DNA from: Magicicada cassinii
Taxonomy: Eukaryota; Arthropoda; Insecta; Hemiptera; Cicadidae
Length of the DNA stretch: 20,792 nt
NCBI GenBank assembly: GCA_028571305.1
Contig: JAOXNS010366513.1
Span: 1-20,792, forward strand
Reading direction: 5' to 3'
Part shown: in pieces, positions 9,105 to 19,600 of the stretch
Numbering within the stretch: the first letter of the stretch is position 1
Layout: each line of letters begins with the position of its first letter
Notes under the pieces: generated by a model
What the model was told of the DNA's origin: nothing
The model's input: only the letters and a program-made list of their open reading frames with translations
Database searches by the model: none
Translations under genes and position numbers: made by a program

Positions 9105-9560
9105 TGGTATTAACAGTGGCGTTGTTTTGTATAGAACAGCTAATAGTAGGCCTACTTACATACAGTGTATTGGTGAGTCACAGATGCACACATTACATAA
9201 CACTATACACTACACTACGATACAAAAACATTATCATAGCCTACATATTAATTATATTTTATCTCACTTTGTGTACTGCATAGTGGCAGTGTGTGAATCT
9301 ATTACGTGACTGGAGAAAGAGCGGACGTACAAAGTAAAGAATTGTCAGTTATAACGGTACCAGTAGATGAGGGAGTTGATGGGGTTGCTGACTTGTCATA
9401 TTTCTATTCTATGTGTTTGTTGTTTGTTTTCTGGGAATGTATAAGGCTTGAATAACACATTCTGTACGTCGTTTTTTTTTTAAACAGAATTTTGCTTATT
9501 TCTTTCGATAGTTATCATTTCTAGGAACTACCGTTTGATATTTTTCTGCATGATTGGCCC
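9105..9560 (-). repeat. dispersed repeat, copy A (probable PLE 3' region)
   Basis: This block aligns in the same orientation with 16360-16780. The best stretch is 9287-9343 against 16516-16572, with about 10 differences in 57 bases counted by eye. Other shared blocks include gtcacagat-cgcacatta, the T-run following gtacgtc, and gatagttat-att. Copy B lies directly 3' of PLE coding sequence on the minus strand, so copy A is probably the 3' end of the same PLE family. The minus-strand frame here ends YQTVVPRNDNYRKK. No RT or clear endonuclease remains beside it. Confidence 0.65.
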
Positions 9561-10113
9561 AACGACAGTCAACAATTGTTTGATTTGTAGACTGAACAAT
9601 AATCATCGGCTTAATAGAATTTAACGGTCTCATAGCTAAAAACGTTGTAGACAATATAGTGGACGTATTGCAAAGCCATAACCTCAGACGAATGTTAGCT
9701 TTCATTATTCCGACAATTATAATTTTATGTAACAAGCGGCGGCGCCCCATTAAACGTGCTGTAAGTCGTCACTGGACGTCATGATAACATAACCTTAATG
9801 GGCCGTAAACTATGAAGTATTGTGTCATTACAATGGTTGACAGGGGTACGCAAACGTTGTGCTAATAATCAAGCTGAAGTCAAACAGATTTCTGGTATGG
9901 TAGTATGCTAACACCGTATGGCATACAGTCTGCTAGTACAGGTAATACAGTCTAGTATGGTAGGCGTTAAAACAGTTTAGAAATTCATTTCACAGTATTA
10001 CTCAATCAATTGTTTTAAACAGGTAGCATTGGTTATATTGAGCTACCTGGACTGAATCCTTTATTTATCCTCATTTTTGCTATGAATATAACAGGTACAA
10101 TATTTACCGTTTA
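9561..10113. other. unassigned sequence
   Basis: No recognisable gene. Part of a minus-strand frame (9750-9496) overlaps copy A but has no recognised domain upstream of it. Short repeated pieces containing acagtct and agtatggtag occur near 9890-9965. Confidence 0.45.
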
Positions 10114-11130
10114 ATAAGAGATCCAGAGACATTTCCAGTGAAGAAAGGACTAATTCAAGGTGCAATGCTGAGCCCGTCTGTATTCAAAATGTTCACGGAT
10201 GGGATCTTGAGAATATGCTCTAGTAGTACTAAGAAATTAAAAGTTGGTCATTGGAACTTCTGTAGGGTTGGCGATATCTTGGTAGTAGCATTTGTAGTAG
10301 TGCTAGATGTAGTGCTGATAGTGGGAAGCAAAAGACAACTGCAAGAGAACCTGCGAAAGGAACTGGGTACAGGAAGAAAAATGTATAAAAGTTAATAAGA
10401 GTAAAACCAAAGTGATGATAATTTTGAGCATTCCAGTACCGCGGCGTTGCAATATATCAACAAGGGTCGCATAATTTCGAAATCAAAGACAGGTTTGGAA
10501 AAGCGAAGAAAAAGTACTAACCCATGAATAACAATTTCATGCGTAAGGTGGAAATTTTCACAGTAATCTAATGAAGATTTTTAAGACCTTATAATGGCCG
10601 TTTTTGACGTTTGGATGTAGGAAATGAGTACTGATTGAGAGGCAGAAAAGTATATTACAGACTGTGGAAGTGATGTATATGAGAAAAGTCTTGAGGTAAC
10701 AAAGGAGCACTGAATGAGAAGTACTGACGTAAGAAGAGAATTAGAGTTACTTTGAACTTCCTAGAGGAAAAGCAATTGAAGTATTTCAACGTAGATAATT
10801 GAAGCCATTACAGCGTACGGAAAAGATAAGAAAGTAAAGGAATTTAGAGAACAAGAATTGTAAAAAACAAAAAACAGGAAGACATAGTTATATACCAGAT
10901 ATGGGACTATATGCCACGTATGGGGCCAGTTATATACCCATATACCAGACATGGGGCCAAGTAATTGGTAAAATTTTATAAAGGAAAGGGTTAGCATGGG
11001 GTGAAACAAAGATGTAGCAAGAGATAAAAAAAGTTGAAAGGTTTGAAATGTAATATAATGTATAGACTGTATTTTAGTGTATCCGTATTAGGTATTACAA
11101 GTATGATGTAATGATTATGGATGATAATAA
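10114..11130 (+). mobile_element. LINE, RT domain through 3' tail
   Basis: The plus strand reads KKGLIQGAMLSPSVFKMFTD (RT motif QGxxLSPxxF), then DVVLIVGSKRQLQENLRKEL. At the catalytic box the expected F-A-D-D reads AFVVVLD, so the active site is gone. From 10391, in another frame, NKSKTKVMIILSIPVPRR follows. Later come VLIERQKSILQTVEVMYMRK, LNFLEEKQLKYFNV and DVARDKK, matching YLRxVxGxTRxDRxRN, LxxxIEEKQLKxFGH and WxEVARDxxxW of one LINE class. The 3' end is a GATGATAATAA-type tail at about 11119-11130. Several stops and frame changes are present. It differs in sequence from the other LINEs here. Confidence 0.8.
10893..10958 (+). repeat. degenerate short tandem repeat inside the LINE
   Basis: Three related 13-14 bp cores occur: ccagatatgggac, ccacgtatggggcc and ccagacatggggcc. 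They start near 10895, 10914 and 10945, with ttatatacc-like spacers. This is probably a local expansion within the decayed LINE C-terminal region. Confidence 0.5.
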
Positions 11131-11362
11131 ATCAAAACAAAGTACAAACGACATATACAAACTGGTATATCAAACAATTATAAGCTCACTTTACGTTTCG
11201 CGTTCGTAGAACTGTTTAAAATGTTTGGATACCTAACATAAAAGAATTAACAGTATTTTGCTTTCTTTTTGCTGAAGAAAATTATGCTGATACAGTTTTC
11301 TTGATAGAAGGAATTTTATGACCGTGAATGCACAAACATATCTTTGAAAGATATATTCAGTG

Positions 11363-12256
11363 CAGGGGCGTAGCCAGGATTTTCTTTTGAGAGGTTATTC
11401 ATAGATTCAGGGAGTGATACTGGCAGGTTCTGGAGGGAAGGCGTTAAATTATTGCTAGTAAAATTAGAAAAATTTGTAGAAAAACTCTCGTTACTTGCTA
11501 TTTATTTTATTGCAGTTCAGAAGATAATTCTGGAAACATAAGAGTTAGATAGGTATATATCTAAAATTTAACAAACTCATCAATCAATAACAATTTTAAA
11601 TGTCACCCTAGTTAACATGTACCTGTAAATATTTGTAGCAAATGCAATTAAGTCGGCTCTCTCGTTTTACTACTGAAATGAAGCAAAGATTTTCGTAATA
11701 GCAGCACAACAAATCGTCAAACATATTTTAAGATTTTACTTGTTGATGTGTTTTCAAAAAGGCTTAAAACCTTTTCAAAAACCTAAATTAAAAGTACGAC
11801 AAAGTTATTAAATACGGACAGGAAAATGACGTACAACAATAGGCACATCCGTACAAGATTCGAATAACATGCAAAAACTGCTTAATATAGAAACTTCTTA
11901 AGTTGCTGTGGAATAAAATTCTGGAATAACGTAAATCGAGCTGGATAAAATGCGGGCCGAATAAACATTCTAAAGCTATGTCTTTCGTAATCGCTAAGGG
12001 AGAAGTCGTCTCGTAAACTAGCATAAAAATTTAAAACATGCCACAAACACTGGACGAGTAGCAATGTTTATACGAAACGATTTCGTATTGGCAAGACTGT
12101 TACCGTTCGTAAGTAAAAATTGCCATACTCACATACCTAATTAGCCTTATTTTATTCCACTTATATGACTGCATCATTACCGGAACTTGTCAATTTTTGA
12201 CATTTTAAATTTTCCTTTAAGCCCCCCCCCCCCATATAACCATAGGTCCACCACTG
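11363..12256 (+). mobile_element. possible non-autonomous hAT-like element
   Basis: The left boundary is CAGGGGCGTAGCCAGGATTT, a very common hAT-type terminus. The right boundary read on the minus strand is CAGTGGTGGACCTATGGTTA, followed by a 12-base G run (C run at 12222-12233 on plus). The two ends agree at about 13 of 21 positions by eye. The outside 8-mers are attcagtg (11355-11362) and atgtaatg (12257-12264), agreeing at only 5 of 8. The inside holds no transposase. It could instead be two unrelated ends. Confidence 0.4.
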
Positions 12257-12715
12257 ATGTAATGGAAATCTAATTATGAAGTTATGTAGTTAAGTTATTT
12301 ATGAAATTGAGAAGTGTTTGCCAGTAGCATAACATTTAAAAATGGCTATTTCGGTGTCGAAGGCGATTCAATCTAGTTTAATTTCTGTAAGGCGAATATC
12401 TACTGAAACATGAACGCTCAATTTGGCAGTAGTGGTGAGACTCATATGTTAAGTATTTAGTCCATTCAAAACCCTCAGTATGATGATTACGTTATATGCT
12501 GACACCTTATCACAAATTTTAAAGCTTTGTTGTTTAAAACAAATACAAAGCAGGTTGCAGTGGTACTATTCTTTATACCCTCTGACTAGAGTCGAGTGGC
12601 TAGGTTGACCTACAACGGCCTAATCGAAATTACAATATGTACTTATATTGAATTTCATAACCCCTCTGTCTACTTTATTGAACCTTTCTTTTGTTGAAGG
12701 TATCTGCGGTATTTC
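12257..12715. other. unassigned sequence
   Basis: No gene, repeat or element recognised. Confidence 0.5.
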
Positions 12716-12745
12716 CACACACACATTTTGTGTGTGTGTGTGTGT
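12716..12745. repeat. CA/TG dinucleotide repeat forming a hairpin
   Basis: A nine-base CA run at 12716-12724 is followed by attt and a TG run to about 12745. The two halves are complementary and would fold into a stem of roughly nine pairs. Confidence 0.7.
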
Positions 12746-13526
12746 TGTGTCTGGTGGTCTGTTTTCAAAGTGTCGTGCCCGCAAGCAATGCCTCCTGCCT
12801 GCCTACGTGATAATATCCAGCTGGCTGCACAATTTTAATTCGGAGAGGGAGTGCACCTCATGGTGGCAGAAGGGATGGCGAATCAACAGACAGCACATCC
12901 CTCCATATAAATTATCTTCATTTCATGCCTAAGCCTTCTTGCCAAACGTCACAAAATAATGTGCGCAGTCCTCTGAAGTGACGTTTACAAAACTTCGTTC
13001 ACTCATTCGTCTTCTGAAATATTTGGTCTGATTTATAGTACACAGCGTATGCATTTTGATTATTCAGTATTTGTGTGCAGTGCATCAGAGTGATCCATAT
13101 GAATACAATGCCAAATTCAATTGTGGAAACTCTTATGATATGTACAGTACAATCGGATTGTTTAGAGAAAGTTAGATACGGAATTCCTAGACTTAACTGG
13201 GAACAGTCGGTACAAAAATTGGATTACTAATATATGACAATACTGCATATTGATAATCATCAATAACTTCACTATTATTTAAAGCAATAGTTCAGCTCCA
13301 ATAGTCTAGAACAATACATTTATTTAAAATAATCTATGTTTTACGTTTATACGATTAGCCTGTAATTTAGCAACTTTAAAACTTTTTTATGTCATAACGT
13401 TGTCATAATATTTTATAGTATCAAATTTTAGTTTTTGTTGAAAATACTGTCGAATTCAGAGAAACTCAACCAAAAGAATGAAATGTGAATTTGGGAATCT
13501 ACATGCTAACTGGAGATACTATTTTG
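12746..13526. other. unassigned sequence
   Basis: A moderately GC-rich patch at 12750-12900 carries an open frame (12648-12932) without recognised similarity, partly built on the TG repeat. The rest is AT-rich with nothing recognisable. Confidence 0.45.
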
Positions 13527-15270
13527 ATGTATCCTCCTATCACATTACAGCACTAAACTGGGTGTTAGCGAAGGAGTTCCGTCCTTTTATTCTCAGCATC
13601 TCTCTGCCATCTGCACTGATAACAATCTCCCATCTTTATGTTGGCCATACGTTTAGACTTTTGCACTCACAGTTTCCTGTGAAGTCCTTTTTGATGTCTG
13701 CCCATGATTCATTCTCACAACATGGCCAGCCCATTATATTATCATTAGTTTTATGAGCATTCCCGCTGTTGGCACATTAAAATAATAATAAACCACTGTG
13801 TTATTTCGTATCTCCAGCTCCCCATTTCTACATATAAGAAACAGAATGAATCTCAAGAGCTTCCTCTCAAATATCTTAAGGTAGTACAGTGCTCTTTGGG
13901 TTAGAGTTTAGGTTTCACTAACTATTCTAGAAAGCTCCGTAGAATAGTTTCATGTATTATTTGTGTCTGTCTGTGAATACTCCTTAGCTTAAGGTAGTGG
14001 TAAATGCAAAATACTCTTTGTTAGTTAGCTATATAGCCTACTATTTTTATCCGTGCCTCTTCATTCCCATCTTCTGATATTATTATTCAAGTATGTGAAA
14101 TATCTGACTTATATACGTCTTCTAACATACGGCCGGGTACATCTTGCCTACCTTATCATTTTAGATTTATCTATATTTATTGATAATCCTACCCCTTTTC
14201 TATTTCTTTTCAGGCTCTTTATAGCAATTTTTGATCGACCTATGCTCGTTATTGGCGGCATATTCTGCTATTTGCAGTGAATTGTTGTAGAGGACTCCTA
14301 CATTTACTCTTTTTACTGCACTTCTAGATTTACGTTGAAAAGGGAAGGAGACAGCCTGTTGCTCCGTTGGACATGGTGAGCTCAATTTGGTAAATTGGTT
14401 CTGTATATATATATGTACAAGTGTTTCAGTTATGGTCATTTTTCTGTGGTTAACTAGTTTTGTTTGTATTCCACGTTGGGTAACACTACTATTCCTCAAT
14501 GTGCGGTCGTACACCTGGCGGAAATTACATAAAATTGGAACACATCGCTTTGGTAACTCTTTCCAATTGTTCATAACACTAAATAATTTGTTTGTTGTAG
14601 ACCTTTCTGTTCTACAGTCTGATTGGTATTCTCCAATTACTTTACTATAATTCGTTTTCATTGGAGTATGGTAGGCCTAGTAAATACTTTATATGTTTTT
14701 AAAAGAGGGATCTTCCCAGGAGGCTCTAAGAATCATTTTTATATTCTTTTTTTTTTCTTACTGACACCAGTCAGTTTTCCGTTTGAACCTTTAAGCAATG
14801 TAATCCGTGTTTTGTACCATCCATTTATCCTCTTGCCATGCTTGTATGCTTGTATGCTTGTATGCTTGTATGCTTTTCTTCTTCCATTTTCTTTAAAAAC
14901 ATCTTTAATTTTGTGTACCCAATCGTTTTCATATTTTCTTCCTTTACGTCTAACTTGTTTGCTTCTTCTTCAATTCTAATTTGTCTCTCTGTTTCTTTTT
15001 CTTCGGCTTTTAACGTGTCTTTTGTGACTTCATTTCTCTATGCTATTGCTTTCTTACAGTTTCTGTTAAACCATTTCTTCTCAAATTTCTTCCAGCCGTA
15101 ACACTTCATAAGCAGATTCTAAAAATCCACCTGTTATCATCTTATTTTTATCAATACCCAGATATCCAAGGTTCCATGCAGTTTCTTGTTCAGTTTTCCC
15201 TGAACTTATTTCTTCTATCTAGATTCTTGAGTTTTCTATGATTGAAATTTACTCGTCTCCTTTTTACCTT
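13527..15270 (-). mobile_element. LINE, longest copy: linker, RT and C-terminus
   Basis: On the minus strand, 15267-15195 reads VKRRRVNFNHRKLKNLDRRN and 15097-15042 reads KKWFNRNCKKAIA (WFxxxCKKAI linker after the endonuclease). The RT starts near 14640 with VIGEYQSDCRTERSTTNKLF. Motif A reads LCNFRQVYD, with Asn where FxDF has its catalytic Asp. The YADD region reads LQIAEYAANNEHRS, so both catalytic sites are lost. Then come ISEDGNEEARIKI (~14050), NKEYFAFTTTL, SETxTLTQRALYYLKIFERK, WAGHVVRM at 13733-13710, and a short TAGGAGGAT-like tail at 13540-13527. It resembles the insert at 803-1385 in the FERKLLR and GHVxRM parts, suggesting the same family. A 153-codon frame (14661-14200) is still open; elsewhere stops and frame changes are frequent. 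Confidence 0.85.
14838..14877 (+). repeat. octamer tandem repeat (ATGCTTGT)4
   Basis: Four perfect copies of atgcttgt run from 14838 to 14869, followed by a partial atgctttt. The repeat sits inside the linker of the minus-strand LINE and probably arose after its insertion. Confidence 0.9.
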
Positions 15271-16359
15271 CCTGTGTTTGCCTGCTCATTTTACGTTGCA
15301 GCTTTTCCTTTAAATTAGAAATAACGAAGTTCTCTTAACAGCTAAAAAAAGTTGAGAGTAATGTTAGATGAAGACTTACGATGGAGCAGAATATGCACAT
15401 CTGGCAGAGTACAAAATTGATAATTGTGGAAAGTTACAGGTGTAGCTCAAGTACAAGTGAAGAGTTACAAGTTACAAGAGATAGAGGAAACGCTACTTCT
15501 GGTGGCTAAAGGCACTCTCAAATTTGGAAGTAATTTGATTCTGAAATATAAAATGATGATCATAAGGGAGAAGAAACAGACGTTGAGCAAACAATACAAT
15601 GTGTTGACGGTGAACACAATAGCATTTCTGATTTTAGAATGGGCATGAGCCACCAAAACTAAATTTTTCAAAATACATTAAAGCATCCTTTGTCTTATAT
15701 ACAAGATTAAAAAAGGGATAATAATTTTTTGCGATAAGAAATATGTTTAGTATTGTAAATATGCTGTCAAATGTTAACTGATTTGTGCCAAGTAAGTTTA
15801 AGAGACATTTTGAAATGCCCGGAGTAACATTAGCTACCAAATATTTTAAATAGACTATAAGTGATTAGGTCCCAAGTCTTACTTTATGCTTTTTGTGTTT
15901 TTCTTTTTGTAATTACTGTAGAATGAAAGAAAACTGGGCATATGGTACCGATTTGGAAATGAGATATAACAGATGCATGAGACGTCGTCGGGCTACAGAT
16001 TTTTAAATTAGTCACCTTTTTGTATACAACTACATGTAGTTGCTCACGCTACCTTATATTAATAAGGTACCCCTATTTACGGATATATAAATATAGTAAC
16101 AGTAACCAAACATGTAATTAGTACAACCCACTTTATACGATAAAATGGAGGTCTAAGTACACGTTTTATCCGATTTGTTAGCTATAACAATTAGAGGTGT
16201 ATGCCAGATGTGACGAGAAGATCAGTAGATTTGTAGATCAGTTTCTGTAGTAGATATCGAGTCCGGACGTAATAAAAACCCCAGTTTTTATGTAACGTTT
16301 CAAGGTTTATTTAATCAAAGTTAGTAGGTAATTTACAGATTTTTTCATGTTCCGTGAGA
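15271..16359. other. unassigned AT-rich sequence with small palindromes
   Basis: The LINE may extend a little above 15270, but endonuclease motifs are not visible. Open frames at 15424-15648 (plus) and 15840-15465 (minus) have no recognised similarity. A perfect 16-bp palindrome, caactacatgtagttg, lies at 16027-16042, followed by inverted arms taccttat/ataaggta at about 16050-16069. Confidence 0.5.
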
Positions 16360-16780
16360 CTAATAGTGGTGTGTGTTGTAATAAATAACATGGTACTTAC
16401 ATATATTGTTGTGCGTCACAGATACGCACATTATATAACACTACATACTACACTAAGATATAATAAACATAAACGTATTAGTCATATTTAGTTATACTTG
16501 TACAATGCACAGTGATAGTGTGTGAATCTATTATGTGACTAAAGAAGGACCGGACGCATAGAGTAAAGAATGTTCAGATATGCAGGTTTCAATTGAGAGG
16601 AGGATGGAGTTGTTGACTTATCGGTTTCTATTTTATGCTTGTTTTCAGGGAATGTATTAAGTGTAAATAACACTTACTGAGACACTGTACGTCAGTTTTT
16701 TTTGGTTTCGAGAATTTCATTAGTTTTTGATAGTTATTATTTGAAGGAATTGCCGTTTGAAATTATTGGTTTCCTATGAA
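16360..16780 (-). repeat. dispersed repeat, copy B (3' region of PLE)
   Basis: This is the partner of 9105-9560. It lies immediately downstream, in minus-strand sense, of the PLE coding remains at 16920-18217, so it is best read as that element's 3' portion. Its outer boundary near 16360 is not marked by any duplication I could see. Confidence 0.65.
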
Positions 16781-18217
16781 TTATTTTTGCTTTCTCAAAC
16801 GATGTACGCGAGCGTGTTGTGTTTTTAAGGTTGTTTGTTTCTATTATATCACAGCTGAATTTTTGTTGGTATACTATTTTTTTTTAATAGGTCTACTGTT
16901 CATACTTTACATACATAATATTTTTCTACAATTTTCCTGACATAGAATTTTATAAATAACAATTGATTTTACTTCTTTTACGACTTTGCCTCTAGTATAT
17001 TTTAAAAGTGTATTTATTGTATTGACATTCCACGCTACTTTCGTGTTTTTGTTGGCGCTTGTAAATATTTTAGAGAGTTTCTCAGATGTTTACATATGTT
17101 AAGGAAACTATTTATTAACAATGATAGCTTGTTCTTGACTACTGTGTATGTAAGATGTTCTGTAATTTTATTTGTTTGGGTATATATTTTGGCCAGTGGT
17201 CACATCAATGCTATTTGAACATATTTCCTTACTCTTTACAGTTATATTGCTTATTTGTTTGTTATTTTGTCTTAGTAATGGCAAATTAATTTCTGTGGTA
17301 TCCATATCCATTTGTTATTAGTAAATCTAGGATTCTGTTACCAACTTCTTTTTTTGTGAATAGCAGATGTGTGTCTGAATTATGAGACTTTTGGGGACAT
17401 TAGTTTTGCAATGCTATGAGCATTAACATGAGTAATGAATTTTATTGTTTTTGCCTTTAATTACTAGTGCTGATTTTACTGTCAATCTGGTGGAGTAATA
17501 AAACATCTAGTTATGAAATTGAAAAGTCCGATTTTTCTACAGTAAATACTAAGTGTAGATGAAGTTCATTGACTGTTTCTGTCATTATGTTATGTTTGTT
17601 TTTTGGTATTGCTGTGATAATATCATTTAAATATTTGTAATGAAACGGGACGAAAACTTGTAAAGATTGGACTTTCCTGTCTTGAATATATTCCAGATAT
17701 ACATAAACGAGAATGGGGGCAATTGGTGATGCCAGCGGACATCCAAATGATTGTAAGTAAAACTCCTTATTAAACTGAAAACACCCACCTCCTAAGCACA
17801 GTTTTAATATTCTAGAAACTGTTTCTTAGGAGTTTTTGTGTGAGGCCTAAGCTCATCAAACCTATTAGCTATTATTTCAGTAACAATTGGTACTGATATA
17901 TGATGAAAAGTAATTGAATATCTAGAGAGGCAAGTGATAATTAGCTGCTAATTGAACACTTGATATTTTTTCATAAAAATCAAAGGAATATTTAACGTTA
18001 TATTTGTTGGTGAAAAGATGAGATAGAATTACAGCAAGATATGTGGCTAAGTTATAAATAGGAGAACTTATATATGAAACTTTTGGTCTAATCGGATTAC
18101 CTTGTTTATGGTTTTTTTGATATGGAATATAATTTCGGAGAGGTGGGGAGGTAGGAGCATTATTTACTAGTTTTTATTAGCAAATTCTCTATGTATTTGT
18201 CTTTGTATAATAATCCT
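16781..18217 (-). mobile_element. Penelope-like element, RT through endonuclease linker
   Basis: On the minus strand the following occur in the family order: NYIPYQKNHKQGNPIRPKV (about 18140-18080, RT N-terminal motif, compare LPKIHKxxxPxRPIVS), SPIYNLATYLAVIL, SFGCPLASPIAPIL (17752-17717, the QGxxMGSPxSP equivalent), YKYLNDIITAIPKNKHNI (about 17641-17590, the YxDDI region) and IYKILCQENC (16957-16928), where PLEs lead into the GIY-YIG domain. The endonuclease itself is barely recognisable at 16900-16780. The copy is 5'-truncated at about 18217 and degenerate, with many breaks. It is older-looking than the plus-strand partner at 18474-18712. Confidence 0.8.
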
Positions 18218-18473
18218 TTCTTTATTGGATTTATTGGATTAGACTATGTTTCGTTGAACGTGTGTAGCCTATATGTGTATTTGTCACTTAACAATTTTTT
18301 GCTTTTTGTAGGTATTCTTCTTTGTAAATGGTTACAGGTTGATTATTTCGTCAGTTTTAGTTTAGATTATATGTCTGGGTTAGAACGTAGCAATTGTTTT
18401 GATTGTTTTACTAACTAAGCGATATGCTTTTTGTGAGTTTCCTTGGAGTTTGTGCATGATACGAACAAACCCG

Positions 18474-18712
18474 TTCTATTATTATGCAAACACAAATAGA
18501 CTACATGGAATTTTTAATTAAAAATCTTATAAATAATGATCCCACCTCACCGAAGTTATATACCACCGTAAAAAACCATAAGCAGGGGCATCCGGTTAGA
18601 CCAATACTATCGTTTATATGTTCTAAATATGAATGAGCTAAATATGTTGCTGCAATTCTATCAGTTCTTTCCACCAACAAATATAACTTTAATGATTCCT
18701 TTGATTTTCAAA
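18474..18712 (+). mobile_element. Penelope-like element, RT N-terminal fragment in inverted orientation
   Basis: The plus strand reads MQTQIDYMEFLIKNLINND, KLYTTVKNHKQGHPVRPIL and later STNKYNFNDSFDFQ. This aligns both at DNA and protein level with the minus-strand PLE (NHKQGNPIRP, FTNKYNVKYSFDF). Homology covers 18474-18712 against the complement of 17972-18217. It stops at a short TG run after 18714, with no RT core beyond it. It is a truncated copy of the same family, head to head with its neighbour. Confidence 0.8.
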
Positions 18713-19600
18713 GCGTGTGTGTGTGTGATGCAGTTCCTTCTTATTGTTAAGTAAATTTCACCTTTGTTTTAAATATGTCCTAAATATGTCCTGGTTAAGT
18801 ATCTATTATACATTTTCCAATATAGATCTTTGAGCAATTAATTTTATTCACATTAATTTTATTGTAGAACTACGGCGGATCCTTACGTTCACACCTGATA
18901 GCCGTTTTAAATGTAATCCATAAACTGTCTTATTCAGTAGTCTGCGGCTTCATATGTGATACATTAAGCTGTAAGTCGTTACGTGGTCGTACGTAAGAAG
19001 AACATTTTAATTATATTTTCACAGTGTGTGGAGGATTAGAGAACGAGAAGGCGCTGGCACAGAACGCGTGATTTGTCAGCGGCTCTGACACATCTTCTTA
19101 GCAACACAACAGATTTCAATTTCCCCGGCGGGCCATCGATAAATTCAACAACAAGTAAACCATCCCAAGGAACAGTGTATTCTTTTCAACACTGCTATAT
19201 TTGTATGCATAACAATAGAATTCAATTTTGTCTCGTTTTGTTTACTTGTGTTGTTAAATTAAGTAAAATAAACGATATAGTCTCAGACGAATTTGACCCT
19301 CATACATTACCTCAACTCGTCGGCTGTCATTTCATTGGCTTCGATATTACTTTAGATACACAATCATTAATATATTTGCTACCAATTTTTTTGTTAGAAT
19401 AATTGACAATTAATACAGTTCTTCTTCACCACATCGCCATATATTGATACTACTGCACACTCACAACACGAAAATGTAGTGAGGGTAAGGACGTTGGGAA
19501 AGTACCGCCACTCATTATTACCCAGGATGTTATCCCAGACAGTAATTCTTACAGGACGAGTCAACCACGTTGCTAAAAAACGCGCCTTCATTTTATGATG
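18713..19600. other. unassigned sequence
   Basis: A short TG run lies at 18714-18728 and an 11-bp tandem duplication aaatatgtcct at 18771-18792. The plus-strand open frame at 19073-19402 (109 codons, no ATG start) has no recognised product or domain. The stretch 19019-19160 is somewhat GC-richer. No gene is supported. Confidence 0.45.

Noticed and set aside
14838-15101. Plus-strand hydrophobic frame resembling a membrane protein (Phe/Ser-rich)
   Set aside because: It is the antisense of the Lys/Glu-rich LINE linker on the minus strand; hydrophobicity follows from reading AAG/GAA codons in reverse.
19073-19402. 109-codon open frame as a host gene
   Set aside because: It has no ATG start, no recognised domain, no splice or promoter context, and is of chance length for the region.
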